A stretch of DNA of 45,156 bases from assembly GCA_964599695.1 (NCBI GenBank), contig CAZRGP010000016.1, positions 1 through 45,156 on the forward strand, written 5' to 3'. Below are positions 15,524-23,857 of this stretch, piece by piece. Made by a program: the position numbers and the translations under genes. Each line of letters opens with the position of its first letter. The first letter of the stretch is position 1. The notes below the pieces were generated by a model that worked only from the letters and a program-made list of their open reading frames with translations, did no database searches and was not told where the DNA came from. The DNA is from RUG11783 sp964599695 (GTDB lineage Bacteria > Bacillota > Clostridia > Oscillospirales > Ruminococcaceae).

Positions 15524-15551
15524 GAGGAAGCGCATATCATCGCGCTTCCTC
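15524..15551 (-). terminator. Hairpin after the fucose-isomerase-like gene
   Basis: GAGGAAGCGC and GCGCTTCCTC form a perfect ten-base-pair stem with an eight-base loop. The following T-rich stretch on the minus strand is short (ATTTCTG), so termination may be incomplete. Confidence 0.6.
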
Positions 15552-15566
15552 ATAGCGTTCAAAAAA

Positions 15567-16760
15567 TCAGATGAGGTTGAAGAATTCTTCAACTGCATCC
15601 ACCTCATCACCGAGGACAACAAGGTGGTGATTGTGGATCGGATGGTTGGTGAAATAACTGTAGTCATCCATTTTCACCTTGATCTGGCTCCTGCAGAGGC
15701 TGGGCTCACGCAGATTCTCGAGTATCTCGCCCTTCTTGACGAAATGTCTGGACAGATCTCCGGAAGCCTTAAAGATGGTCATGTCGCCTTCCTTGAGGGA
15801 GCCCGCGATCGCAACGCCGATACCGGATTCATAGTGTGTTGTAAGGTCGAATTCATAAGGCATATTGATCGGCAGCGTGCAGTGCGCGAACACCATTTCC
15901 TTGTTGACGGTGTCGATGCGGCTGGGGTTGCAGAGGAACACCGGCTTTCCGGTAAGGTCACCGAGGATCGCCATGGAGATCAATGAAGGAATATCTCCCT
16001 CGCATCCTCCGTAAACGCCTTCTGCATTCAGTATTGCGAGCCCAAGACATCCGGTAGTAAACACCGATGTCAGTAGATCAAAGCATCTGACGGTGATTCC
16101 ATGAAGTCCATACTTATCTACGATTCTCTTCATGCCGCCATAGACATAGAACGCCTTCTCCATCTGTTCCTTGTCATAGCCCTTGGCGAGCAGGTACTCT
16201 GTCCATTTATTGGGAACATAGCTGTGTTTTTCATACTCTTCTTCCAGCTCAGAAAGAGGAATGTGGACAAGACTGATCCCCAGTTTTTCCTTCAGTACAG
16301 GCTCGTTCGCCATACTTGCGATCAGCCAGTCTGAAGGCTCGCCGAGAACACCGAATTTTGCACCACGCAGTTTCTTCAGCGCTTCATTCGCCTGAGCGAG
16401 GGCTTTAAGCTTTCTGGCGACTGTTTTTCCGTCACCGTGAAGGATCGCGCCCTTCTTGCCATGGTCCTGCAGATAAGAAAGAATCTCCATGGATGCGGCG
16501 AGAGAATTGCTGTGAAGCGTAGAAAGGATATAGCAAGGTTTATCCGAAATCTGATCATAGATCCTCAGAAAAGCGTTTTCGGATCCACCGCTCTGAACAA
16601 GTATAAAGCGCAGCTCTTCCTCTTTGAGTTCATCAACGGATTTGACGGGAACGAGGTCCCATCCCAGTTCTTCACGTATCTCGTTGAGGAACTCATCCGC
16701 AAGAGTATTTCTCTCCTGCCCTGAAATAATGCTGACGATTGGATAATACTTTACTGTCAT
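15567..16760 (-). CDS. L-fucose/L-arabinose isomerase-like protein
   Basis: Protein of 397 residues, probably cytoplasmic. The C-terminal part has the order seen in L-fucose isomerase relatives: GGCEGDIPSLISMAILGDLTG, then KPVFLCNPSRID and MVFAHCTLPINM, with candidate metal ligands in the glutamate, aspartate and histidine of these segments. The N-terminal half fits the Rossmann-like domains of that fold. True fucose isomerase is about 590 residues, so this is a short relative and the substrate is unknown. The start at 16760 follows an extended site (GGAGGGTGA). No sugar transporter or kinase lies beside it. Confidence 0.65.
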   Translation of the reverse strand: MTVKYYPIVSIISGQERNTLADEFLNEIREELGWDLVPVKSVDELKEEELRFILVQSGGSENAFLRIYDQISDKPCYILSTLHSNSLAASMEILSYLQDHGKKGAILHGDGKTVARKLKALAQANEALKKLRGAKFGVLGEPSDWLIASMANEPVLKEKLGISLVHIPLSELEEEYEKHSYVPNKWTEYLLAKGYDKEQMEKAFYVYGGMKRIVDKYGLHGITVRCFDLLTSVFTTGCLGLAILNAEGVYGGCEGDIPSLISMAILGDLTGKPVFLCNPSRIDTVNKEMVFAHCTLPINMPYEFDLTTHYESGIGVAIAGSLKEGDMTIFKASGDLSRHFVKKGEILENLREPSLCRSQIKVKMDDYSYFTNHPIHNHHLVVLGDEVDAVEEFFNLI

Positions 16761-16818
16761 AATGTATATCACCCTCCAAATTCATTACGCGGTCGTCATT
16801 GATCGTCGTACTATATTT

Positions 16819-16847
16819 ATTATATCCTTATTGGCAAATGCTTGAAA
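16819..16847 (-). promoter_or_regulatory. Promoter of the fucose-isomerase-like gene
   Basis: Minus-strand TTTCAA (16847-16842), a 17-base spacer and a perfect TATAAT (16824-16819). Confidence 0.65.
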
Positions 16848-16900
16848 GCAAATCGGGAAAATCAAACTGCACAAAAGTCCTGTTATTCCTTTTAACATGT

Positions 16901-16909
16901 TGCTATAAT
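16901..16909 (+). promoter_or_regulatory. Extended -10 promoter of the 16955 gene
   Basis: TGCTATAAT combines the TG extension with a perfect -10 hexamer. The -35 region is poor, as is usual for this promoter class. Confidence 0.65.
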
Positions 16910-16954
16910 GGAGTGAGCATATTTAAACAATTTAAATAAGGAAACATTCAATCT

Positions 16955-17998
16955 ATGGCAACAGAAAAAAGCAAAAGGAAGACCTCATTTATTGATACTG
17001 TTATTGCAAATCCTCTGAAATATCTGGCGATAATCGCCGTTGTTGCACTGCTTGTCGGCGGCATCACTTACCTCGCTTCCCCGAAAAAAGAGAGGAATCC
17101 GTACCGCACTGACTATCCGGAAGTTCGCACGACACAGATCGGCTCTTATGCTTTCCGTGTCCCGGGTGAGTGGCAGATCGGCGGCAGTTTCTCGTATTAC
17201 AAAGACTTTTATCTGGACTCCAGCGATCGGGTCAATTACTCCAGGGTCTGCTATGCGATCCTTACGCCCGCTGAAGAAATGACGCTTCAGCAGTATGCCG
17301 AGCAGTTCTGGGAAGAAATCCAGGCAGACTGGGAGATCAACGGCGGGAAGGTCAAATATACCCCCACAACTGTATGTGAGACAGACGCGATCCGTTTGGA
17401 GTATTCCGGTACTGTTACCGGCAGAAACACCAACGGTGAGATCCTGATCCTTGATGACAAGAAAGACGGCGGTTTCCTGCTCCTCACCTATGAGAGAGTC
17501 GGAGCGGCTAAGTCCGCGGAAAAGGATTACAAAAAAGTCGTGGATAGTCTCCACTTCCTTGATGCATCTGAAGAGATCACGCATGATACATGGCTGGATA
17601 TGAATCCGGATACCCTCCTCGACTACACCTTCAATTACACCATGGTTGAATATCCCGGTTATGCGGTCTCCGGTGTTTCCGACGCGATCAACGTGTATTC
17701 CTACGATCTGTCTGATGAGATCATTTTCTACTTCACCGAGTCCATCACGGAGCCCCATACCGTTGATTCCTTCTGGACTTATGACAACCTGCTCATATAC
17801 CGTTATGTGGGCGATCCCGAAACAGGAGCTATCGCTTACACCTACGATTCTACCTACCCGGATCTCCGCCCCACGAACCGCGACTGGTTCATAAAAGACA
17901 GAGTACACTGGGCAAAAGGAAAGCAGCTTTACGACACGACCTATGAGGCTGATCCTAAGGAGATGATCAATAAGTTCCTGGATGAATTTGCAGGTTGA
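16955..17998 (+). CDS. Membrane-anchored protein of unknown function
   Basis: Not recognised. The 347-residue protein has a basic N-terminus, one membrane segment at about residues 22-45 (YLAIIAVVALLVGGITYLA) and a large extracytoplasmic domain. There is no lipobox cysteine, so it is anchored by the helix. The first part of the outer domain (residues 60-205) has the rhythm of a PsbP/DUF-type lipoprotein domain: a YAFRVPGEWQ start and a YKKVVDSLHF end. A second half of similar size follows. It has its own extended -10 promoter and a terminator. Confidence 0.75.
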   Translation: MATEKSKRKTSFIDTVIANPLKYLAIIAVVALLVGGITYLASPKKERNPYRTDYPEVRTTQIGSYAFRVPGEWQIGGSFSYYKDFYLDSSDRVNYSRVCYAILTPAEEMTLQQYAEQFWEEIQADWEINGGKVKYTPTTVCETDAIRLEYSGTVTGRNTNGEILILDDKKDGGFLLLTYERVGAAKSAEKDYKKVVDSLHFLDASEEITHDTWLDMNPDTLLDYTFNYTMVEYPGYAVSGVSDAINVYSYDLSDEIIFYFTESITEPHTVDSFWTYDNLLIYRYVGDPETGAIAYTYDSTYPDLRPTNRDWFIKDRVHWAKGKQLYDTTYEADPKEMINKFLDEFAG

Positions 17999-18014
17999 TC
18001 CATCACACAATTTC

Positions 18015-18050
18015 ACAGCCGTCTGTTCTGTTCAGACGGCTGTTTTATTT
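18015..18050 (+). terminator. Intrinsic terminator after the 16955 gene
   Basis: ACAGCCGTCTG pairs with CAGACGGCTGT around seven bases, followed by TTTTATTT. Confidence 0.9.
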
Positions 18051-18051
18051 G

Positions 18052-18080
18052 TTTTCAGCATAATGCTTTGATAATATTAT
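18052..18080 (+). promoter_or_regulatory. Probable promoter of the Dabb gene
   Basis: TTTTCA, a 17-base spacer and TATTAT lie 28 bases before the ATG. Confidence 0.5.
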
Positions 18081-18107
18081 GAAGAAAGAAACAATACGGA
18101 GGCAATC

Positions 18108-18395
18108 ATGATCAGACACATCGTACTTTTTAAGATCAAAGATGAATTCAAGGATGAGATCCCCCAGCTGGTGAAGAACTTCTACGGCATGAAAGGAAAG
18201 ATCGAAGGCCTGCTGGACCTTGAGGCCGGCGGAGACATCCTGCACAGCGAACGCTCCTATGACCTCGCACTCATCACCCTCTTCAAGGACAGGGAGTCAT
18301 TCGACGCATATCAGACCCACCCCGTCCACATGCCGGTTAAAAAACGGATGCATGAGGTTCGTTCCGCTTCCGTCGCATGCGACTTTGAAGTCTGA
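18108..18395 (+). CDS. Dabb (stress-responsive alpha/beta barrel) domain protein
   Basis: Small protein of 95 residues, the usual size of a single Dabb domain. It starts MIRHIVLFKIKDE and has SYDLALITLFKDRESFDAYQ near residues 50-68, followed by HPVHMPV; these are the core family segments. Dabb proteins dimerise into a barrel, and some are enzymes on polyketides or small aldehydes. No specific role can be assigned. GGAGG lies seven bases before the ATG. Confidence 0.88.
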   Translation: MIRHIVLFKIKDEFKDEIPQLVKNFYGMKGKIEGLLDLEAGGDILHSERSYDLALITLFKDRESFDAYQTHPVHMPVKKRMHEVRSASVACDFEV

Positions 18396-18404
18396 GAAAC
18401 CACA

Positions 18405-18439
18405 GAAAAATCCCCGATGGGCATTAGCTCATCGGGGAT
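18405..18439 (-). terminator. Terminator of the GGGtGRT unit
   Basis: ATCCCCGATG and CATCGGGGAT form a ten-base-pair stem; on the minus strand five T follow. On the plus strand the same hairpin follows the Dabb gene with a weaker tail (CATTTATG). Confidence 0.85.
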
Positions 18440-18461
18440 CATTTATGCATTCAGAAACGAA

Positions 18462-19478
18462 TTATCTCTGTGCCTCTTCGACAGCAACAGCGACAGCGAC
18501 AGTAGCGCCAACCATCGGGTTGTTGCCCATTCCGAGGAATCCCATCATTTCGACGTGTGCCGGAACGGAAGAAGAACCTGCGAACTGAGCGTCGGAGTGC
18601 ATACGGCCCATGGTATCGGTCATGCCGTAGGAAGCAGGACCAGCTGCCATGTTATCCGGATGGAGGGTACGTCCCGTACCGCCACCGGAAGCAACGGAGA
18701 AGTACTTCTTGCCGGCTTCCCAGCGCTCTTTCTTATATGTTCCTGCAACCGGGTGCTGGAAACGTGTGGGGTTGGTGGAGTTTCCGGTGATGGAAACATC
18801 CGCGTTCTCATGCCACATAATGGCAACGCCTTCACGGACATCGTCTGCGCCATAGCAGCGAACCTTTGCGCGGTCGCCGGTGGAATAAGCGGTCTCATTG
18901 ACAATGGTCAATGCGTGATCTTCTTTGACATCAGCAGACAGATAATCATACTTTGTCTGAACATAGGTGAATCCGTTGATGCGGCTGATGATCATTGCAG
19001 CGTCTTTTCCAAGACCGTTGAGGATAACGCGCAGGGGTTTCGTACGAACCTTGTTTGCGTTCAGAGCGATCTTGATCGCGCCTTCCGCTGCTGCGAAGGA
19101 CTCGTGGCCTGCCAGGAATGCAAAGCATTCCGTCTCCTCGTCAAGAAGTCTTGCGCCGAGGTTGCCGTGTCCGATACCGACCTGTCTCTGGTCAGCAACA
19201 GAACCGGGAATGCAGAAAGCCTGAAGACCTACACCGATGAAGCGTGCCGCTTCAGCAGCTGTCTTGACGCCTTCCTTCATAGCGATAGCGGCGCCGAGTT
19301 CATATGCCCATTTTGCGTTCTCGAAGCAGATGGGCTGTGTGCTCTCAACGATTGAATATGCGTCTACTCCCTTGGAGTTGTTAAAAGCTTTTACTTCATC
19401 AAAATCTTTGAATCCATATTTGTCCAGAACAGGCTGGATCTGGGGCATACGTCCCTCATAGTTTTCAAATAAAGCCAT
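18462..19478 (-). CDS. GGGtGRT protein
   Basis: Member of a conserved family named after its own motif, here SVASGGGTGRTLHPDNM near residue 238. Function is not established. The 338 residues show no signal or membrane segment. Other conserved-looking parts are SDAQFAGSSSVPAHVEMMGF and an alanine/valine-rich C-terminus (MVGATVAVAVAVEE). It follows the NifU-like gene by 18 bases in the same direction, the pairing commonly seen for this family, which suggests a link with Fe-S cluster handling or redox sensing. An AGGAGG site precedes the ATG. Confidence 0.93.
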   Translation of the reverse strand: MALFENYEGRMPQIQPVLDKYGFKDFDEVKAFNNSKGVDAYSIVESTQPICFENAKWAYELGAAIAMKEGVKTAAEAARFIGVGLQAFCIPGSVADQRQVGIGHGNLGARLLDEETECFAFLAGHESFAAAEGAIKIALNANKVRTKPLRVILNGLGKDAAMIISRINGFTYVQTKYDYLSADVKEDHALTIVNETAYSTGDRAKVRCYGADDVREGVAIMWHENADVSITGNSTNPTRFQHPVAGTYKKERWEAGKKYFSVASGGGTGRTLHPDNMAAGPASYGMTDTMGRMHSDAQFAGSSSVPAHVEMMGFLGMGNNPMVGATVAVAVAVEEAQR

Positions 19479-19496
19479 TCTCTAACGCACCTCCTA

Positions 19497-20198
19497 TTAC
19501 TCTTTGCGCGGGTCAATCCACTTGACCGCGCCGTCTTCTGCCTTGAAGCGGCCATAGGTGCCGAGATTTGCTTCATAGGCCTCGTTGGGGGATTTGCCAT
19601 TTTTGATGGCGTCCATCATTTTGCCCAAGGACAGGAACTGATAACCGCAAACCTGATCATCCTTGTCAAGAGCGATCTTAGTGACATAACCCTCGGTCAT
19701 CTCAAGGAAACGGACTCCCTTGGACTTTGTGCCGTACATGGTTCCTACCATGGAACGGAGGCCTTTGCCAAGGTCCTCAAGTCCTGCGCCGATACGGAGA
19801 CCGTCATCGGAGAAAGCGGACTGAGTACGACCATAAACGATCTGAAGGAACAGTTCGCGCATAGCGGTGTTGATCGCGTCGCAAACAAGGTCTGTATTCA
19901 GAGCTTCCAGGATCGTTTTGCCGGGGAGAATCTCTGCTGCCATAGCAGCGGAATGGGTCATTCCGGAGCAACCGATGGTCTCAACAAGAGCCTCTTCGAT
20001 CACGCCGTTCTTGACGTTCAGGCTGAGCTTGCAAGCGCCTTGCTGCGGAGCACACCAACCTACACCATGGGTGTAACCGGAAATGTCCGAAATCTCTTTT
20101 GCCTGAACCCATTTGCCCTCTTCAGGGATGGGAGCCGGGCCATGGTTGGGACCTTTAGCCACACAAACCATATCCTCAACTTCGCGGGTATATTGCAT
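19497..20198 (-). CDS. NifU/IscU-like iron-sulfur scaffold-type protein
   Basis: Protein of 233 residues. Residues 40-125 resemble the IscU/NifU N-terminal scaffold domain, with the three expected cysteines at about Cys56 (GACKLSLNV), Cys77 (IGCSGMTHSAAMAAEILPGK) and Cys106 (LVCDAINTAM), plus Cys49. The N-terminal 40 residues and the C-terminal 100 residues are extra compared with IscU (about 130 residues). It is co-transcribed with the GGGtGRT gene and is annotated in that pairing elsewhere as a scaffold-like protein. It is probably not the main IscU/SufU, since no cysteine desulfurase is near. Confidence 0.85.
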   Translation of the reverse strand: MQYTREVEDMVCVAKGPNHGPAPIPEEGKWVQAKEISDISGYTHGVGWCAPQQGACKLSLNVKNGVIEEALVETIGCSGMTHSAAMAAEILPGKTILEALNTDLVCDAINTAMRELFLQIVYGRTQSAFSDDGLRIGAGLEDLGKGLRSMVGTMYGTKSKGVRFLEMTEGYVTKIALDKDDQVCGYQFLSLGKMMDAIKNGKSPNEAYEANLGTYGRFKAEDGAVKWIDPRKE

Positions 20199-20214
20199 AG
20201 TGCCTACCTCCTTA

Positions 20215-20228
20215 TAGCTTTAAAGCTA
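20215..20228. promoter_or_regulatory. Palindrome in the leader of the NifU-like gene
   Basis: TAGCTTTAAAGCTA is a perfect 14-base palindrome next to the AAGGAGG ribosome site. It could be an operator or an RNA element that masks translation start. Palindromes of this AT-rich kind also occur by chance. Confidence 0.35.
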
Positions 20229-20312
20229 AATATAAAAAAGAAGATTTTGATGATATCGACGTTTGCTTCCGCTCCCGCCGCACTGGCCAAAAAGGCCGTC
20301 TTCATCCAAATA

Positions 20313-20341
20313 ATTCTAGCATGTATACTATGCCATTTCAA
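20313..20341 (-). promoter_or_regulatory. Promoter of the NifU-like / GGGtGRT operon
   Basis: Minus-strand TTGAAA (20341-20336), a 17-base spacer and TAGAAT (20318-20313). It leaves a leader of roughly 110 bases. Apart from a GGCC-AAAAA-GGCC repeat at 20285-20297, the palindrome and the terminator near 20399, nothing else is seen in the 252-base gap. Confidence 0.7.
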
Positions 20342-20398
20342 TGAAAAAGCGCCTTGTTTTTCGCTTTTGGGAACTCCTCTTCCGATATTTCCTGAAAG

Positions 20399-20433
20399 AA
20401 AAAAAGTCCGTCCGCCTCAAGGGCGGAACAGAC
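20399..20433 (-). terminator. Terminator of the sigma factor operon
   Basis: On the minus strand GTCTGTTCCGCC pairs with GGCGGACGGAC (one bulge) around five bases, followed by seven T. Confidence 0.9.
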
Positions 20434-20450
20434 TCTGTTCCCTGCATTTT

Positions 20451-21248
20451 TCAGTAATCCAGTTCCGATTTCAGAATATAACCGTATCCTTCCGGAAGTT
20501 CCAACGAGAGCAGTTCCTCAACGGTTGCCGTAATGCGGATCACAGTCACCCCATCTGATGAGATTGCCGTTTCCGGAGAATATCCGCTTTTCTGAAGCTC
20601 CTCCCTCACCTTCTCCACCTGCTGCGCGTCGGTGACGGGATCATGATCACGGAATACAAGGATAGACACCGGCATCGTCTCACTGTTTACGGATTCCTTC
20701 TGTGCCTCTGTTCCGTAAAGAACACCGTTGAGATATGCCGCATACAGCACTTCCCCGTTTTCCGGTGTCTTCATGCTACTGTATACTGCCCCTGCCGGCC
20801 CCGGTTCCATATCTCCCGGGTCCGTACCATCGTCGTATCCATCAGCACCGGAGGTCACGGCCGAGTTGTTAACGCTGTTACCGTCAGCTGTTTGATCCTG
20901 CTTATAAGCCTCATTCGACTGACCACTGGTCTTCATTTCATCCAGCAAGTTCTCCTCCGCATCAGGATATGCGGAGGCTTCTGCCTCGAAGACCACCTCG
21001 GCCTCTTCTTCAGTCACGGTATCATATTCCTCAGCTGCAGGCGCCGTTGCCTGAAACGGAGCAGTGTCCATCTCTTTGTCGAAGAAGAACCATCCTTTTC
21101 CCGACATTGAGAATATCGTCACCGCAAGGACAACTCCAAGAGCAGTGCCTCCCATTGTCCTTACCGTTCTTTTGATCTTTTTATCTCTCTCCCGGATGGC
21201 GTTGCCGCGTTCGAATACTCTCTCCGCCACCTCATAGTATGTTTTCAT
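20451..21248 (-). CDS. Membrane protein coupled to the ECF sigma factor, probable anti-sigma factor
   Basis: Unknown protein of 265 residues. A short cytoplasmic N-terminus of about 30 charged residues is followed by one membrane segment (GGTALGVVLAVTIFSMSG, residues 33-50), an acidic low-complexity stretch (60-150) and a folded outer domain. Its start overlaps the sigma factor stop codon by four bases (ATGA), so the two are translationally coupled. That arrangement and topology are typical of anti-sigma factors. The cytoplasmic part is short and shows no zinc-finger HxxxCxxC motif, so the assignment rests on context. Confidence 0.7.
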   Translation of the reverse strand: MKTYYEVAERVFERGNAIRERDKKIKRTVRTMGGTALGVVLAVTIFSMSGKGWFFFDKEMDTAPFQATAPAAEEYDTVTEEEAEVVFEAEASAYPDAEENLLDEMKTSGQSNEAYKQDQTADGNSVNNSAVTSGADGYDDGTDPGDMEPGPAGAVYSSMKTPENGEVLYAAYLNGVLYGTEAQKESVNSETMPVSILVFRDHDPVTDAQQVEKVREELQKSGYSPETAISSDGVTVIRITATVEELLSLELPEGYGYILKSELDY

Positions 21249-21793
21249 TCTCTTGTTCCTCCGTCTCCCAGTATCTCACGAAGGTTTTGCTTTCCCCTGT
21301 ACAGAAGATTCTCTACCTGTCTCCTGGTCTTTCTCAGGATACGTCCGATCTCTTCATTGGAGAGATTCTCGAAATATTTCAGATACAGCACCTGTCGGTA
21401 CAGGTCATTCATCCCGTCCATCGCATGCAGAAGTTCTATGCTTTCCTCTTTTTTCAGGTATGACTGCTCCAGAGATCTCGTATCGCTAAGCACACCGTCC
21501 ATCTCATCATATGAGCTGTCCCTGTGCCTTGCGTTCTTTCTCAGATGATCGATGGCGATATTCCGCCCGATCGTGTAAAGCCAGGTCTTAAAAGAGCAAT
21601 TCTGAGTGAACTTCGGTCTTTTGGCGTAGATCTTTACGAAAGTATCTTCCATCAGATCCTCTGCTGTATGGATGTTGCGGACGTAACCGTTCAGATACAT
21701 CATCAGTCCGTCCTTGTATTCTCTGATAATCTCAACAAAGCCTTCGTTGTCACCATCCAGAAAACGGCGGTAGCTACTTGCACCGTTATCCAT
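21245..21793 (-). CDS. ECF-type RNA polymerase sigma factor
   Basis: Sigma-70 family factor of the extracytoplasmic function type, 182 residues. Region 2 covers residues 10-80 (YLNGYVRNIHTAEDLMEDTFVKIY then FKTWLYTIGRNIAIDHLRK). Region 4 covers about 115-175 (LYRQVLYLKYFENLSNEEIGRILRKTRRQVENLLYRGKQNLRE). It is followed with four-base overlap by its likely anti-sigma factor. The only GGAGG lies 13 bases from the ATG, but six bases from a four-codon reading frame (21786-21800) whose stop overlaps the sigma start. Confidence 0.93.
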   Translation of the reverse strand: MDNGASSYRRFLDGDNEGFVEIIREYKDGLMMYLNGYVRNIHTAEDLMEDTFVKIYAKRPKFTQNCSFKTWLYTIGRNIAIDHLRKNARHRDSSYDEMDGVLSDTRSLEQSYLKKEESIELLHAMDGMNDLYRQVLYLKYFENLSNEEIGRILRKTRRQVENLLYRGKQNLREILGDGGTRE

Positions 21794-21911
21794 AGGTCAT
21801 TGATTTCCTCCTCTTATCTGCATTATAAACGCTACAGAACAAAAAAACTCTCATTTAAGGAAAAGATGATCGCATCGATTTCCAAGGCCAGGGTTCTCAG
21901 CAATGGTATAT

Positions 21912-21941
21912 AAAAAAATAACCGCCTTTTGCGGGCGGTTA
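21912..21941 (-). terminator. Terminator of the tandem EamA transporter operon
   Basis: On the minus strand TAACCGCC pairs with GGCGGTTA around seven bases and is followed by seven T. Confidence 0.9.
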
Positions 21942-21968
21942 AACATCTCAGCATGAGATACGGCAATA

Positions 21969-22835
21969 TTACCAGTCTTTCTGCTGTGCGATAAGGACAC
22001 CGGCGAAGATAAGAACGCATCCCGCCACTTCTCTCATCGTCAGTGTCTCATGCAAAATAAGGATGCCGAACAGAACACCGAACACCGATTCCAGACTCAT
22101 CACCAGAGGAGCTACTGAAGGTTCGGATTCCCTCTGTCCGATTACCGCGCAGGTATCCGCGATGCTTCCTGCCACGATCCCGGTAAAGAGGATCGGGAGG
22201 AACGCCGCCTTCAGAGCGTTGAGGTCAGGCACCTGACCTCCGGTCAGCATGAGAACAAAAGAAGTCACACAGACAGTAAGCTCTGCGAAGAAGGAATGTA
22301 TGATCGGATATCCGTTATCCCCCACCTTCTCGAATATATGGATCTGGACAGAGAACAACAGAGCGCAGAGAAGGACATAGATATCCCCCTGTCCAAGGGT
22401 GAAACTCTCGGTGACGCAAAGGAAATAGGAACCCAAAAGCGCAATGACAACTGCAGCCCACACTTTGTTTCGGACTTTTTTTCTCAGGAAAAGGCCCATG
22501 ATCGGGGTAATGATTATGTAAAGCGAGGAGAGAAATGCCCCTTTGCCTGCACCTGTATCACCAAGTCCCATTTGCTGGAGGATCATAGCCGCCGCCATAG
22601 GCAGACCGGTAATAAAACCGGTAAACGCGCACCTTCTCCAGATAGAAGGACCCTCGCCGGTAAGAGGAACATTTCTCAGTGCAGTAGGAAGCAGAACAGC
22701 GGTAGCAACGATGTACCTCGTGCAGACCATAGCGAGCGGTCCGAGATGTCTTAGACCGAAACTCTGAGAAACATAGCCTGCGCCCCAGCAAATCGCGGCG
22801 ATCAGGAGAAAAATCAATCCCTTCCTGTTTTTCAT
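21969..22835 (-). CDS. EamA-family (DMT) transporter, second of a tandem pair
   Basis: Membrane transporter of 288 residues with ten hydrophobic helices in two EamA repeats, as usual for drug/metabolite transporters. Family-like elements are ICWGAGYVSQSFGLRHLGPL near the N-terminus and APLVMSLESVFGVLFGILILHE in the second repeat. The substrate is unknown. The ATG at 22835 was preferred because AAGGAG lies eight bases upstream; an in-frame GTG at 22844 sits on that site. It is clearly paralogous to the gene just upstream, and the two are co-transcribed. Confidence 0.9.
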   Translation of the reverse strand: MKNRKGLIFLLIAAICWGAGYVSQSFGLRHLGPLAMVCTRYIVATAVLLPTALRNVPLTGEGPSIWRRCAFTGFITGLPMAAAMILQQMGLGDTGAGKGAFLSSLYIIITPIMGLFLRKKVRNKVWAAVVIALLGSYFLCVTESFTLGQGDIYVLLCALLFSVQIHIFEKVGDNGYPIIHSFFAELTVCVTSFVLMLTGGQVPDLNALKAAFLPILFTGIVAGSIADTCAVIGQRESEPSVAPLVMSLESVFGVLFGILILHETLTMREVAGCVLIFAGVLIAQQKDW

Positions 22836-22840
22836 AGCTT

Positions 22841-23707
22841 TCACTCCTTACCGCTCTGAAGCTGTGAATAAATAACACCCACTAAGATCAATACGCATCC
22901 CACCATCTCTTTTACAGACAAGGACTCGTGCAAAAAGAGAATCCCGAATAAAACACCGAAAACAGACTCCAGGCTCATCAGAAGAGCACATACTGTGGGC
23001 TCGACTTCCTTTTGTCCGATCACCTGAAACGTGTCCGCAAGCATTCCTCCGAAAATTCCCGCGTAAAGGATGGGCAAAATGCAGGAGGCGATGCTGCTGA
23101 ATGCGGGCGTTTCCCGATTCATAAGCATGATGGCCATCGCAATCAGGGTGACGGCCCCCTCCGTGACAAAGGACTGGATCATCGAATCCACACCGGTGCG
23201 GAATCTGTCCAGGATCAGTAGCTGCACCGCGATACAGACCGCTGCCAGAAGAACGATCAGATCGCTCTTGCCGATGGAAAACTCTTCCGTGACACAAAGA
23301 AGATACGATCCAAAGAGAGCCAGCACGATCGCCGCCCAGACCTTGATTCCCACTCTCTTGCCTACCAGAAGTCCAAGCAGCGGAGTGAATACCATGTACA
23401 GCGATGTCAGAAAAGCAGCTTTCCCCGCTGTCGTTCCCGTAAGTCCCAATTGCTGGAAGATCATGCCGAAGCCCAGAGGAATTCCGCTGAGGACACCGGA
23501 AAGGAGAGACCTTCTGATCAGCTCACGGTCATCCCCCTTGTTTCTGAAACTTTTCGCAGCAAACGGGATAAGGATCACCGTTGCGAGAAGGTATCTGCAA
23601 AAGACAAAGGCATTCGGACCCAAATGATCCATTGCCAGGGTCTGCGCCACATAGGATCCTCCCCAAAGCAGCGCTGCCGTGAGTAACAGCCAACTTCCTC
23701 TTTTCAT
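22841..23707 (-). CDS. EamA-family (DMT) transporter, first of a tandem pair
   Basis: Ten-helix transporter of 288 residues with two EamA repeats. It shares long identical stretches with its neighbour: the LLWGGSYVAQTLAMDHLGPN entry, the MSLESVFGVLFGIL segment and the KEMVGCVLILVGV end. The pair could act as separate homodimers or as a heterodimer, as known for some DMT pairs. It has a good promoter with TATAAT at 23738-23743 on the minus strand. Confidence 0.9.
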   Translation of the reverse strand: MKRGSWLLLTAALLWGGSYVAQTLAMDHLGPNAFVFCRYLLATVILIPFAAKSFRNKGDDRELIRRSLLSGVLSGIPLGFGMIFQQLGLTGTTAGKAAFLTSLYMVFTPLLGLLVGKRVGIKVWAAIVLALFGSYLLCVTEEFSIGKSDLIVLLAAVCIAVQLLILDRFRTGVDSMIQSFVTEGAVTLIAMAIMLMNRETPAFSSIASCILPILYAGIFGGMLADTFQVIGQKEVEPTVCALLMSLESVFGVLFGILFLHESLSVKEMVGCVLILVGVIYSQLQSGKE

Positions 23708-23737
23708 CTGAACCTACCTTGAATAATTTTCAGTGTT

Positions 23738-23766
23738 ATTATAACGTATTAATATGTGGCAGGCAA
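23738..23766 (-). promoter_or_regulatory. Promoter of the EamA pair
   Basis: Minus-strand TTGCCT (23766-23761), a 17-base spacer and perfect TATAAT (23743-23738). Confidence 0.75.
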
Positions 23767-23857
23767 AACAGATTTCGTCCTACGGCTAAAAAACTATGTA
23801 CTTTATCTTTTGCTGTCTGTTATACTCCTAATGCTTTACATATCATGATCTCCGGAG

